64,000 nucleotides of DNA from Nocardia tengchongensis (GCF_018362975.1 NZ_CP074371.1:992001-1056000); one strand, 5' to 3'. Positions 29,189-38,021 are shown, counted from the first letter of the stretch. The notes: generated from the sequence alone by a model not told the origin. Translations and numbers: made by a program.

Positions 29189-30013
29189 ATGTGTTTGGCG
29201 TTGCTCGGCTGGCGGGCGCATCCGGAGTACCGGTTGATCCTCGCCGCCAATCGGGACGAGTTCTTCACCCGCCCAACGGAATCGCTGCGGCGCTGGGACG
29301 AGGTGCCCGGCCTGCTGGCGGGCCGGGACCGGGGCGCGCCGGGTCCGGTACCGGGAACCTGGCTCGGCGTGCTACCCGACCGGCACCGGTTCGCGACCGT
29401 CACCAATGTGCGATTGCCCGGCGAATTCCGCACGGACGTCCGCTCGCGGGGCGCACTGCTCATGGACTTCCTGCGCGGCGATCAGGTTCCGGAGAAGTTC
29501 GCGCGCGGGATCGCCTCCGCCCCCGACGATTACAACGGCTTCAATCTGCTGGTGTCGGATCTGGAAACGCTGTGGTGGCACAGCAATCGGGGCAACGGAC
29601 CCCGGGAGCTGCGGCCCGGCTTCCACGGTGTGTCCAACAACGCACTGGTCGGCTCACTGACCCCCGACGGCACCGTGTCGACGGACGCGGCCGGACCGGT
29701 GTGGCCCAAGGTCCGCGCGGGCGTGCGCGCCCTGGCCGCGGTCGAGCCCGGGGATGTCGCGGGCTATCTCGCGGTGCTGGCCGACCGCACCGCGGCCCCG
29801 GCCGCCGAGTTGCCCCGCACCGGTCTGGACCGGCTCACCGAGCGTTCCGCGTCGGCGCGTTTCGTCAATCATCCGATCCATGGAACCCGCTGCAGCACAG
29901 TCCTTCTGGTGCGCGAGGACGGCAGCTACACGATTACCGAGCGCACCTTCGCCCGCTTCGGCCGACGCCGTGACACGGTGTCGCTCGAGGGCCGGATGGA
30001 ACTCCCGGCCTGA
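29189..30013 (+). CDS. NRDE/TANGO2-family protein
   Basis: 274 residues. The family signature is exact: MCLALLGW with Cys-2, LILAANRDEFFTRPT (the NRDE motif), WLGVLPDRHRFATVTNVR, GFNLLVSD and HGVSNNALVGSL. TANGO2 homologues have an Ntn-hydrolase-like fold and have been linked to heme handling and lipid metabolism; the bacterial role is uncertain. Start fixed by the conserved N-terminal MC and the TGGAG upstream. Convergent with the next gene across a shared terminator. Confidence 0.9.
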   Translation: MCLALLGWRAHPEYRLILAANRDEFFTRPTESLRRWDEVPGLLAGRDRGAPGPVPGTWLGVLPDRHRFATVTNVRLPGEFRTDVRSRGALLMDFLRGDQVPEKFARGIASAPDDYNGFNLLVSDLETLWWHSNRGNGPRELRPGFHGVSNNALVGSLTPDGTVSTDAAGPVWPKVRAGVRALAAVEPGDVAGYLAVLADRTAAPAAELPRTGLDRLTERSASARFVNHPIHGTRCSTVLLVREDGSYTITERTFARFGRRRDTVSLEGRMELPA

Positions 30014-30025
30014 TCCTGGAAACGC

Positions 30026-30061
30026 GCTCGGCCCGCCTCCGACGAGCGAGGCGGGCCGAGC
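30026..30061. terminator. Bidirectional terminator between convergent genes
   Basis: GCTCGGCCCGCCTC and GAGGCGGGCCGAGC, a perfect 14-bp stem with an 8-nt loop, lie 12 bp past the NRDE stop and 37 bp past the stop of the minus-strand secreted protein. Confidence 0.75.
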
Positions 30062-30098
30062 GGGTGGAGCATGCCGGGGTGGATACCCCGGCGATCTA

Positions 30099-30827
30099 TC
30101 AGTTCGGCGTGACCGCCGGGGTGGTGGTGGCGGCGGGGGCCCACTTGGTGGTGCCGTCCGGCGCGTTCATGGTGTTCAGCAGGTCGATGCCCGCAGCAAG
30201 CAGCGTCGGGCCACCCGCGGCAATGGTGCCGAGGATGCCGCCGATGCCCGCGCCCGCCACCAGGCCGGGAACGCACATCGCGTAGATCGTCACGATGCAG
30301 CCGATGATCGCACCGAGGGCGGTGCCCACGAAGCTGCCGATGCCCAGCGCCAGGCTGAACTGGGTGGAGAAGTAGCTCATCGCCTTCTGATTCTCATCAG
30401 AGGAGGCGATCGGCTTGGCGGAGGCGATCGGAGCGACGGCGAGCGGCTGGGCGCCCGGGTTGAAGTCGGCCGGCTTCTCCGGAACGACCTCGAGCACCTT
30501 GCCGTCTTCCTTGACCTCGGACTTGACCGGGATCGGGGTGCCCGCGGCGGTGAACGCCAACGGGAAGGAGATCACGGTCGCGCCCTGCTGGTCCTTGACG
30601 TTGACCACAGTCTGCTTCGGGTCCTCGGGCGTCGCGCCGTCCTGCTGCGCGAGTTCGAAGGTGCCGTTCTTCAGGGTGGAGACGATCGTCTTGCCGTCGA
30701 CCAGCTTGGTGGAGTAGTTGATTCCAGCAGGCTGTGCGGGAGCATTGTCGGCGTGAGCGGTAGTCATCCCGATGGTCATTGCGCCGATGACCAGGGCAGC
30801 AGCCGCAGTGGTACTGCGAAGCTTCAT
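30099..30827 (-). CDS. Secreted protein with C-terminal glycine-zipper segment
   Basis: 242 residues starting MKLRSTTAAAALVIGAMTIG, a signal peptide cleaved after THA. A beta-rich region follows (INYSTKLVDGKTIVSTLKNG), then a hydrophobic C-terminal third rich in GxxxG (FSLALGIGSFVGTALGAIIG; VAGAGIGGILGTIAAGG) with an isolated Cys pair. The ATG at 30827 is preferred over one at 30842 because it gives a normal signal peptide. The hydrophobic segment could be membrane-inserting. Proteins of this plan recur in Nocardia (recollection); function unknown. Confidence 0.72.
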   Translation of the reverse strand: MKLRSTTAAAALVIGAMTIGMTTAHADNAPAQPAGINYSTKLVDGKTIVSTLKNGTFELAQQDGATPEDPKQTVVNVKDQQGATVISFPLAFTAAGTPIPVKSEVKEDGKVLEVVPEKPADFNPGAQPLAVAPIASAKPIASSDENQKAMSYFSTQFSLALGIGSFVGTALGAIIGCIVTIYAMCVPGLVAGAGIGGILGTIAAGGPTLLAAGIDLLNTMNAPDGTTKWAPAATTTPAVTPN

Positions 30828-31092
30828 TCGGTTGGTTTCCAATCCGTCATCAGGTATATCCGCTGTGCGCTCTTCGCCACGCGAGGCCCGGCTTCCCTCG
30901 GGCCATGCCTACGCGCTAGGACGAGTCCTCCCCGAGCATGTGAAGACGCGCACAGCTGTCGGACAGCGTGAGCCTAGTCGATCACATTACGATTTGCGAG
31001 ATTCGTTTCTTTCTGCACGCCAGCACGTTTCGAAGTAAGCCTGCCCTTGGTTACGACTGCGATTTGCCGGGATTTACGGTGTGGGAAACCCT

Positions 31093-31127
31093 GGACAGTT
31101 AAGTTACCGGCGGGTAACTTACTGTCC
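31093..31127. promoter_or_regulatory. Long palindromic operator upstream of etfD
   Basis: GGACAGT-t-TAAGTTACC? reads as left arm GGACAGTTAAGTTACC and right arm GGTAACTTACTGTCC around GGCG: 15 paired bases with one bulged T. The core AAGTTACC-GGCG-GGTAACTT (31101-31120) is perfect. It ends 76 bp before the etfD start. The rest of the 376-bp intergenic region (30828-31203) shows no gene. A related sequence precedes fadE5 at 52073. Size and symmetry suit a TetR-type regulator (inference). Confidence 0.65.
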
Positions 31128-31203
31128 ATTAGGATACGAGCAACTCGAGGCGGAACCAGGCTGCCTCGCGAAACGCTCGTAGAACCGTAAGAGAGGTCGC
31201 GAC

Positions 31204-34200
31204 ATGAATGCCCTGACAGTGACACTGGGCACGATTGGGGCGGTGTTCACAGTCTTCTGTTGGGCATCGTTCATCGGAGGCGTGCGAAATATCGTGCGCA
31301 CCGTCATGGTCGGGCAGTCCGCGCCCGATCGCTGGCGGCCGTTCTTCCCCCGCTTCAAGACCATGCTCGTGGAGTTCCTCGCGCACACGCGGATGAACAA
31401 GTTCCGCACGGTGGGCTGGGCGCACTGGCTGGTCATGATCGGCTTCCTCGCCGGGTTCATCCTGTGGTTCGAGGCCTACGGTCAGACCTTCGACCCCGAA
31501 TTCCATTGGCCCATCATCGGTTCCTGGGGCATCTACCATCTGGTGGACGAATTCCTCGGCATCGGAACCGTGATCGGCATCGTCGTGCTGATCGTGATCC
31601 GCCAGCTGAACCACCCGCGCGTGCCGGCGCGGCTGTCGCGCTTCAGCGGTTCGAAGTTCGCGCCCGCCTATGTGATCGAATCCATCGTCCTCGTCGAGGG
31701 CCTGGGCATGGTCTTCGTGAAGGCCGGCAAGATCGCGACCTACCACGAGTCCCACACCTGGAGCGACTTCTTCACCGAGCAGGTCGCCAAGCTGCTGCCC
31801 GAGTCGATCGCCATGGTGTCGGTCTTCGCGTTCATCAAGCTGATCTCCGGTGCGACCTTCCTGCTGCTGGTCGGCCGCAATGTCACCTGGGGTGTCGCCT
31901 GGCACCGTTTCGCGGCGTTCCCGAACATCTACTTCAAGCGTGAGAACGACGGCGACGTCGCCCTCGGCGCGGCCAAGCCGATGATGTCGAACGGCAAGCC
32001 GATCGAGATGGAGACCGCCGATCCGGACAACGACACCTTCGGTGTCGGCAAGTTCGAGGACTTCTCCTGGAAGGACATCCTCGACGTCACCACCTGTACC
32101 GAGTGTGGCCGCTGCCAGTCGCAGTGCCCGGCCTGGAACACGGGCAAGCCGCTCTCGCCCAAGCTGCTGATCATGTCGCTGCGTGACCACGGTTACGCCA
32201 AGGCCCCGTACCTGCTGGCCGGTGGCCGCAAGGACATGGGCGGCGACGAGATCGGCCTGGTCGACGCCGAGGGCAAGCCGAACGAGCGTGCGCTGGCGCA
32301 GATCTCGGAGGCCGCGCGCGCCGAGGCGGAGCGTCCGCTGGTCGGCGGCGAGGACGTCAACGGCATCATCGATCCCGAGGTGCTGTGGTCCTGCACCACC
32401 TGTGGCGCCTGCGTCGAGCAGTGCCCGGTGGACATCGAGCACGTCGACCACATCATCGACATGCGCCGCTACCAGGTGCTGATCGAGTCGGAGTTCCCCT
32501 CCGAGCTGGCCGGTCTGTTCAAGAACCTGGAGAACAAGGGCAACCCCTGGGGTCAGAACGCCAAGGACCGCCTGAACTGGATCTCCGAGGTCGACTTCGA
32601 GGTTCCGGTCTTCGGTAAGGACGCGGACAGCTTCGACGGCTACGAGTACCTGTTCTGGGTCGGTTGCGCCGGCGCCTACGAGGACCGCGCCAAGAAGACC
32701 ACCAAGGCCGTCGCCGAACTGCTGGCCACCGCGGGCACCAAGTTCATGGTGCTCGGCCAGGAGGAGACCTGCACCGGTGACTCGGCTCGCCGCGCGGGCA
32801 ACGAGTTCCTGTTCCAGCAGCTGGCCATGCAGAACATCGAACTGCTGAACTCGGTGTTCGAGGGTGTCGAGCAGGCCAAGAAGAAGATCGTCGTCACCTG
32901 TGCGCACTGCTTCAACGCGCTCAACAACGAGTACCCGCAGGTGGGCGGCACCTACGAGGTCGTGCACCACACCCAGCTGCTGAACCGCCTGGTGCGCGGC
33001 AAGCAGCTGGTGCCGGTGTCGCCGGTCGCGCAGAACGTGACCTACCACGACCCCTGCTACCTGGGCCGGCACAACAAGATCTACAACGCGCCGCGTGAGC
33101 TGATGGAGGCCTCGGGCTCGACCCTGGTCGAAATGCCGCGGCACGCCGAGCGTTCCATGTGCTGTGGCGCCGGTGGCGCGCGCATGTGGATGGAAGAGCA
33201 GCTCGGCAAGCGCATCAATATCGACCGGGTCGACGAGGCGCTGGACACCCTGAAGGGCGGCAACGAGCCGTCCATGATCGCCACGGGCTGCCCGTTCTGC
33301 CGCGTCATGCTGACCGACGGCGTCACCGCCCGCAAGGACGGTGGCGAGGTCGGCCAGGGCGTCGAGGTCGTGGATGTCGCGCAGCTGATGCTGCAGTCCA
33401 TCGACCGCGTGGATGCCGCGATCCTGACCGAGAACCTGAAGGTCGTCCAGCAGCCCAAGGCCGAACCGGAGCCCGAGCCCACGCCGGAACCGGTCAAGGC
33501 CGAGGCCACTGTGGCCGAGGCGCCCGCCGCGGCCGAGCCGAAGGCCGCTCCGGCCGGTGGCGGCCTGGGTATGAAGGGTGGCCTGAAGCCGCCGGGTGGC
33601 AAGGGTCTCGCCATGAAGGGCGGGCTGAAGGCTCCCGGCGCGAAGGCTGAAGCTCCGGCCGCCGAGGCCGCTCCGGCCGCGGCCGCGGAAGCCGCCGCAC
33701 CGGCGCCGGCCAAGGGCCTCGCCATGAAGGGCGGCCTCAAGGCTCCGGGCGGTAAGGGTCTTGCCATGAAGGGCGCCGCCAAGGCTCCCGGAACCAAGGC
33801 CGAAACCGCTTCCGCCGCTGCGGCTCCCGCCGAGGCCGCGCCGGCCGAGGCTGCCGCCGCTCCGGAGGCCCCGGCCGCCAAGCCGGGCGGGCTCGCCATG
33901 AAGGGCGGCCTGAAGGCTCCCGGTGGCAAGGGTCTGCAGATGAAGGGCGCCGCCAAGGCTCCGGGTGCGAAGCCCGCCGCCGAGGCCGCTCCGGCCGAGG
34001 CTCCCGCGGCCGCCGCTCCGGCTCCGGCCGCGGAGGCTCCCGCCGCCGCGGCTCCGGCCGCCGAGGCCAAGCCGTCCATCGCGCCCAAGGGTCTGGCCAT
34101 GAAGTCGGGCCTGAAGCGCCCCGGCCCGAAGGCTCCGGGCGCCGCGGCTCCGGCCGCCGCTCCGGAAGCGCCTGCGGCTCCGGCCGATTCGGCTCCGGCT

Positions 34201-34386
34201 CCGGGCGCCGAGCCGGTCGCCCCGGCCGAGCCCGCCGCCTCGGTCGAGCCGGCCGCGTCGGAGAGCAACGGCACGTCGGCAGGCAATGGCGCGACCGAGG
34301 CCAACGGCGCCGCCAATCCGCCCGCCGCGAAGCCGGGTGGGCTCGGCTTCAAGTCGGGCATGAAGGCTCCGGGCCGGAAGAACTAG
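31204..34386 (+). CDS. etfD: EtfD-type membrane Fe-S oxidoreductase with Lys-rich repeat tail
   Basis: 1060 residues. The N-terminal ~230 residues hold several membrane helices (VTLGTIGAVFTVFCWASFIG; WLVMIGFLAGFILWFEAYG; VIGIVVLIVIRQL). Two 4Fe-4S clusters follow (CTECGRCQSQCP and CTTCGACVEQCP), then two CCG domains (FWVGCAGAYED...; YHDPCYLGRHN... and SMCCGAGGARM). This is the HdrD/GlpC-like architecture of M. tuberculosis Rv0338c (EtfD), which passes electrons from ETF to the respiratory chain during beta-oxidation. The last ~280 residues are Ala/Pro-rich with eight GLxMKxxxKxPGxK repeats. Preceded by a long palindrome and followed by a strong terminator, so it is monocistronic. Confidence 0.9.
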   Translation: MNALTVTLGTIGAVFTVFCWASFIGGVRNIVRTVMVGQSAPDRWRPFFPRFKTMLVEFLAHTRMNKFRTVGWAHWLVMIGFLAGFILWFEAYGQTFDPEFHWPIIGSWGIYHLVDEFLGIGTVIGIVVLIVIRQLNHPRVPARLSRFSGSKFAPAYVIESIVLVEGLGMVFVKAGKIATYHESHTWSDFFTEQVAKLLPESIAMVSVFAFIKLISGATFLLLVGRNVTWGVAWHRFAAFPNIYFKRENDGDVALGAAKPMMSNGKPIEMETADPDNDTFGVGKFEDFSWKDILDVTTCTECGRCQSQCPAWNTGKPLSPKLLIMSLRDHGYAKAPYLLAGGRKDMGGDEIGLVDAEGKPNERALAQISEAARAEAERPLVGGEDVNGIIDPEVLWSCTTCGACVEQCPVDIEHVDHIIDMRRYQVLIESEFPSELAGLFKNLENKGNPWGQNAKDRLNWISEVDFEVPVFGKDADSFDGYEYLFWVGCAGAYEDRAKKTTKAVAELLATAGTKFMVLGQEETCTGDSARRAGNEFLFQQLAMQNIELLNSVFEGVEQAKKKIVVTCAHCFNALNNEYPQVGGTYEVVHHTQLLNRLVRGKQLVPVSPVAQNVTYHDPCYLGRHNKIYNAPRELMEASGSTLVEMPRHAERSMCCGAGGARMWMEEQLGKRINIDRVDEALDTLKGGNEPSMIATGCPFCRVMLTDGVTARKDGGEVGQGVEVVDVAQLMLQSIDRVDAAILTENLKVVQQPKAEPEPEPTPEPVKAEATVAEAPAAAEPKAAPAGGGLGMKGGLKPPGGKGLAMKGGLKAPGAKAEAPAAEAAPAAAAEAAAPAPAKGLAMKGGLKAPGGKGLAMKGAAKAPGTKAETASAAAAPAEAAPAEAAAAPEAPAAKPGGLAMKGGLKAPGGKGLQMKGAAKAPGAKPAAEAAPAEAPAAAAPAPAAEAPAAAAPAAEAKPSIAPKGLAMKSGLKRPGPKAPGAAAPAAAPEAPAAPADSAPAPGAEPVAPAEPAASVEPAASESNGTSAGNGATEANGAANPPAAKPGGLGFKSGMKAPGRKN
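33550..34386 (+). repeat. GLxMKGGLKxPGGK repeats in the EtfD tail
   Basis: Eight copies of a ~14-residue basic motif (GLGMKGGLKPPGGK, GLAMKGGLKAPGAK, GLAMKGAAKAPGTK, GLQMKGAAKAPGAK, GLAMKSGLKRPGPK and variants, the last GLGFKSGMKAPGRK) are separated by Ala/Pro/Glu linkers of 0-45 residues. Confidence 0.85.
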
Positions 34387-34423
34387 GCTCCCGGCCCGAA
34401 ACACCGGGCTGCCGAACCTGATT

Positions 34424-34464
34424 GACCAGGGCGGCGCTACCGATTCGGTAGCGCCGCCCTGGTC
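34424..34464 (+). terminator. Terminator after etfD
   Basis: A 19-bp perfect stem (GACCAGGGCGGCGCTACCG and its complement) with an ATT loop, followed by GTTTC, 38 bp after the stop codon. Confidence 0.88.
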
Positions 34465-34609
34465 GTTTCACCCCGCGGCCGCCGCGGCCGTCGCGGTGAT
34501 CCACCGCCCGTCGCACGCGAGCGCGGTGTGGCACGGTTCACGCGGCGTTCACCGTCCTGGGGCAAATCTCGGGCAACAAACTTGGCGGGAGTTCGCCATA
34601 CTGCAAGGT

Positions 34610-35371
34610 ATGACGGATGCGCGGGCGGTGCGGGTCGAGATCGGGGTGGAGTCTCTGGGCGGGGTCCGGATCGCCGAACAGGCGGGGGCGGCGCGCGTGG
34701 AGCTGTGTTCGGGTCTCACGGTCGGGGGGCTGACACCGGGTCCCGCGCTCATCGAGGCCGCGGTGGCGGCGGCCGGGCACACGCAGGTGCATGTGCTGAT
34801 CCGGCCGCGCCCCGGTGATTTCCGTTATACGGCCGACGAGGTGGCGCTCATGCGCGCCGATGTCGAGCGGGTGCGCGCGGCGGGCGCGCACGGCGTGGTG
34901 GTCGGCGTCCTCGATGAGGACGGTCACGTCGATCCGGCCGCGAACACCGAACTGCTGGCCGCCGCCGACGACCTGGAGGTCACCTTTCACCGCGCGTTCG
35001 ACGTGTGCGCGGATCCGTACGCGGGTTTCGACCAGTTGCTGGAGCTGGGTTTCACCCGGCTGCTCACCTCCGGCCGCCAGGAGTCGGTGCTGGACGGCGC
35101 GTCGCTGATCGCCCGGATGGTGAGCCTGTCCGACGGCCGCATCGACGTGATGGCCTGCGGCGGCCTGCGCGCCGACAATGCCCGCCGGGTGATCGAGTTG
35201 ACCGGGACGCGGGATCTGCATGCGGCCGTGCGCATTCCGGTGCCCGGCCGCCCGCAGTCCGATACCGAGGTCTCCTTCGCCGAGTTCGGGGTGCCGACCG
35301 GCTTCGATCATTTCGCCACCGACGCAGACGGCGTCGCGGCGCTGTGCGAGGCGGCGCGGACGTCGCTGTAG
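34610..35371 (+). CDS. cutC: CutC-family protein
   Basis: 253 residues, TIM-barrel CutC family: EIGVESLGGVRIAEQAGAAR, VELCSGLTVGGLTPG, VHVLIRPRPGDFRYTADEV, VTFHRAFDV, FTRLLTSGRQ and DVMACGGLRADNARRV. Historically called a copper homeostasis protein; copper binding and the physiological role are disputed. The start at ATG 34610 agrees with the usual N-terminus; the upstream in-frame extension crosses a probable promoter. Confidence 0.9.
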   Translation: MTDARAVRVEIGVESLGGVRIAEQAGAARVELCSGLTVGGLTPGPALIEAAVAAAGHTQVHVLIRPRPGDFRYTADEVALMRADVERVRAAGAHGVVVGVLDEDGHVDPAANTELLAAADDLEVTFHRAFDVCADPYAGFDQLLELGFTRLLTSGRQESVLDGASLIARMVSLSDGRIDVMACGGLRADNARRVIELTGTRDLHAAVRIPVPGRPQSDTEVSFAEFGVPTGFDHFATDADGVAALCEAARTSL

Positions 35372-35618
35372 GAGCGTGCACAACGCCTCCGCCCCTTGAC
35401 TTTTCCCGCCGATCACCCCTGGAGTTTGCTGGGGAATTGGTGAAGTTTGCTGTGCGAAAGGATAATTCGGTCATCTGAGGTAGGACGCTTGACCAAAGCG
35501 TTGCCGGGTCATGTCTTTTTGAGCGCGCTCTTGCTACAAAGTGGTCTGGATCACATCACAGATCCGTCACGGGACAGCACGACGGCCTCCGCTGCCCCAC
35601 TCTCTCCAGGAGTTTCGC

Positions 35619-36113
35619 GTGATTGGTAGAAGAAGTCTGTCCCTGCTCGGAGCCGCCGGCCTCGCACCGTTGCTCGTCGCCGTCCTACCCGCCGCCCAGG
35701 CGAGCGCCCACGGCTATGTCTCGTCACCGCTCAGCCGCCAGGCGCAGTGCGCGAAAGGTCTATTACCTTGCGGCGACATCCAATACGAGCCGCAGAGCGT
35801 GGAAGCGCCCAAGGGCTCGGACAAGTGCAGCGGCGGCAACTCCCGCTTCCCGGAACTGGACGACGACAGCAAGCCGTGGAAGGTCCAATCCGTCGGCAGC
35901 ACAGTGACTTTCCAGTGGACCTTCACCGCCCTGCACCGAACCCTGAACTGGGAGTACTTCATCGGCGGCACCAGGGTCGCGGTCTTCGACGGCGGCAACA
36001 ATCCCCCGCCGCAGGACGGCGTCAGCCACACCGTGGATCTGAGCAATCGGCTGGACGCCGACCGCCGCGCCCGCGCTCTGGCAGGCGCTCTAGACCCCCG
36101 CCGTCGCGGGTGA
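35619..36113 (+). CDS. Secreted chitin-binding/AA10 LPMO-like protein, C-terminally truncated
   Basis: 164 residues from GTG 35619. The signal peptide ends ...QASA, leaving the mature N-terminal His (HGYVSSPLSRQAQCAKG) that forms half of the AA10 copper histidine brace. The second His is in FTALHRTLNWEYFIGG. Family residues CGDIQYEPQSVE are present. After HTVDLSN the sequence turns into an Arg/Ala-rich stretch and stops, so the usual last ~40 residues, with the conserved W-x-x-x-DTxxAFYxCxD segment and axial aromatic residue, are missing in all forward frames. It may be inactive or non-canonical. Confidence 0.78.
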   Translation: MIGRRSLSLLGAAGLAPLLVAVLPAAQASAHGYVSSPLSRQAQCAKGLLPCGDIQYEPQSVEAPKGSDKCSGGNSRFPELDDDSKPWKVQSVGSTVTFQWTFTALHRTLNWEYFIGGTRVAVFDGGNNPPPQDGVSHTVDLSNRLDADRRARALAGALDPRRRG

Positions 36114-36163
36114 CGGGCTCGGTTCCCGCCGAATCCGAGCCCCGTGCACTCACGGAGACGGGA

Positions 36164-36209
36164 GAGGGGCGTGTTTCCTCGGAGCTCAACCGATGGAAAC
36201 ACGCCCCTC
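36164..36209. terminator. Terminator between the LPMO-like and YibE/F genes
   Basis: GAGGGGCGTGTTTCC and GGAAACACGCCCCTC make a perfect 15-bp stem with a 16-nt loop, placed between two convergent genes. Confidence 0.75.
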
Positions 36210-36223
36210 ACAACATTTCTCGC

Positions 36224-37942
36224 TCAGGAGTCGGGCCGGGAGTGCCGTCCTCCGCCGCGGGGCGGCTCGGGCGGTCGACGCGGGCCCCGCATCCCCGGAT
36301 CCGTCCACGGTTCGTCCGGATGGAACCAGGACGAGGTCGTGTACCGCGGATCCTGCTGCGCCCCAGGGTCGAACTGCGCAGGATTCGCCGGTGCGGGCTC
36401 GACCGGCGCCGGACCCGGTTGCACCACACTGGTTCTCGGCACGGTCGGCTCGCTGTCCCCGGACCCGGACGATGGCTGGCGCGTCACCGGCTGCGACCCC
36501 GTACGCGGATTGCCGGCATCGCCGCCGACCCGCACCACGAACTGCGAGCCGGTGCGCGGACCGTTCGGGTCGCCGCCGCGCCGCGCGGCCGGCTGCGCAC
36601 CCGTGCGTGGCCCACCCGGTCGGCGTGGCGTATTCCGTTGCGCCCCACCGCCGCGCGGCCGGTTGCCGCCCGCGGCGGCCGCCGCTCGCGCCGTGCGCGG
36701 CGGCCGCGCCAGCAGCACCGCGATGGCGGTGGTCAGCGGCACGGACAGGGCCAGCGCGATACCGCCGACCGCGGACCGCGCGATCTCGATGCCCACCGCG
36801 TCACCGGTCAGCACGTCCCGCATGGACCGTCCCGCCACGCTGAACAGCATCAGCAGCGGCAGCGCGCCACCGGCGTAGGCGAGCACCAGGGTGTAGACGG
36901 TGCTGGCGATGTGGTCGCGCCCGACCCGCATGGCGGCGGCGAAAATGCCGCGCCGGGTGGCCTTCTCATCGAGCTCGGCCAGTTCGAAGGCCGCCGACGC
37001 CTGGGTGATGGTCACGTCGTTGAGCACACCGAGGGAGCCGATGATGAACCCGGCGAGCAGCAGCCCGGTGATGCTGACGTGCTGGAGATAGGTCGCGACG
37101 TTGGTGTTCTGTTCTTCCGAGAACCCGGTCAGGTGGGTCATCTTCAAGGCCGCCCAGGACAGCACCGCCGCGACGATCATCGCCGACAGCGTGCCCAGCA
37201 GCGCCGAACTGGTGCGCAGGTTCACCCCGTGCGCGAGGTACAGCACGGCGTAGAGGATCACCGCGCCGGCGACGAGAGCGGTTGGGATGGCGGGTTTTCC
37301 GTCCAGCAGCGCGGGCAGCAGGAATACCACCAGCACACCGAAGGCGACGACGAGGCCGAGCAGCGCCCGCAGTCCGCGCCACCGCGCGACGGCGATGATG
37401 ACGACGGCGAACACGATGCCGATGATGGTCAGCGGCAGTCCGCGCGCGTAGTCGTCGAACGAGTAGGTGGTGACCAGGCTGGGGTCTGCGTCGGGGGCCG
37501 CCTTCGGATCCACCTGTCGCACGATGCGGATCTTGTCGCCCGCGCGCAGGTCGGGCTGTCCCGGCCCGGGTGCGATCTCGAACAGCGTCTTGCTGCCCTG
37601 GCTGGGCCCGGAGTCGATGGTGACGATGCTGCGCTGGCAGGTGTAGCCGTTGGCCCGGGGCGCCTGCGGTTCGTCGGCGAATACCCGTCCGTTGGAGGAG
37701 CTCCCGCACGGCCCGATGTCTTGCCTGACGACCGTGCCGGCCTCGGTCTGCACGGCTCCGCCGCCGCCGTTCTGCATGGGCAGGGGGATGTCGATGTGCT
37801 GAGCGCTCGGCCAGAGCCAGATGAGCCCCGCCACGACCACGACGCCGATCGCCGCCAGTAAGCCGACGACGACCTTGGCCGCGGTGGCGCCGATGGCGAT
37901 GGGTCCGGAGTGGTCGTGATGGTGGTGATGGTGATCGCTCAC
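36224..37942 (-). CDS. YibE/F-like multi-pass membrane protein with natural His-rich N-terminus
   Basis: 572 residues. The N-terminus reads MSDHHHHHHDHSGP, followed by a membrane helix, an extracytoplasmic domain with two cysteines (GPCGSSSNG and YTCQRS) and about seven more helices typical of YibE/F proteins (GLPLTIIGIVFAVVIIAVAR; TGLLLAGFIIGSLGVLNDVT; ASTVYTLVLAYAGGALPLL). The C-terminal ~150 residues are cytoplasmic-type, Arg/Pro/Gly-rich and disordered-looking. YibE/F proteins have no firm function; transport has been proposed. The His cluster suggests metal binding. Confidence 0.85.
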   Translation of the reverse strand: MSDHHHHHHDHSGPIAIGATAAKVVVGLLAAIGVVVVAGLIWLWPSAQHIDIPLPMQNGGGGAVQTEAGTVVRQDIGPCGSSSNGRVFADEPQAPRANGYTCQRSIVTIDSGPSQGSKTLFEIAPGPGQPDLRAGDKIRIVRQVDPKAAPDADPSLVTTYSFDDYARGLPLTIIGIVFAVVIIAVARWRGLRALLGLVVAFGVLVVFLLPALLDGKPAIPTALVAGAVILYAVLYLAHGVNLRTSSALLGTLSAMIVAAVLSWAALKMTHLTGFSEEQNTNVATYLQHVSITGLLLAGFIIGSLGVLNDVTITQASAAFELAELDEKATRRGIFAAAMRVGRDHIASTVYTLVLAYAGGALPLLMLFSVAGRSMRDVLTGDAVGIEIARSAVGGIALALSVPLTTAIAVLLARPPRTARAAAAAGGNRPRGGGAQRNTPRRPGGPRTGAQPAARRGGDPNGPRTGSQFVVRVGGDAGNPRTGSQPVTRQPSSGSGDSEPTVPRTSVVQPGPAPVEPAPANPAQFDPGAQQDPRYTTSSWFHPDEPWTDPGMRGPRRPPEPPRGGGRHSRPDS

Positions 37943-38021
37943 GCGGAGAGCCTAAACGAAAACCATTTTTGACATGCTGAGAGGTCTCGGCATTTTGCCA
38001 GGTGAGGCGGTCGCGATCGCG

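Noticed and set aside
31129..34404. Minus-strand open frame of 1091 codons opposite etfD
   Set aside because: Composition mirrors the antisense of a G+C-rich gene. There is no start context, no domain, and it spans the etfD promoter and palindrome.
36224..37942. His6 stretch as vector or cloning contamination
   Set aside because: The run is followed by DHSG and a natural membrane protein in normal genomic context, with no vector sequence nearby.
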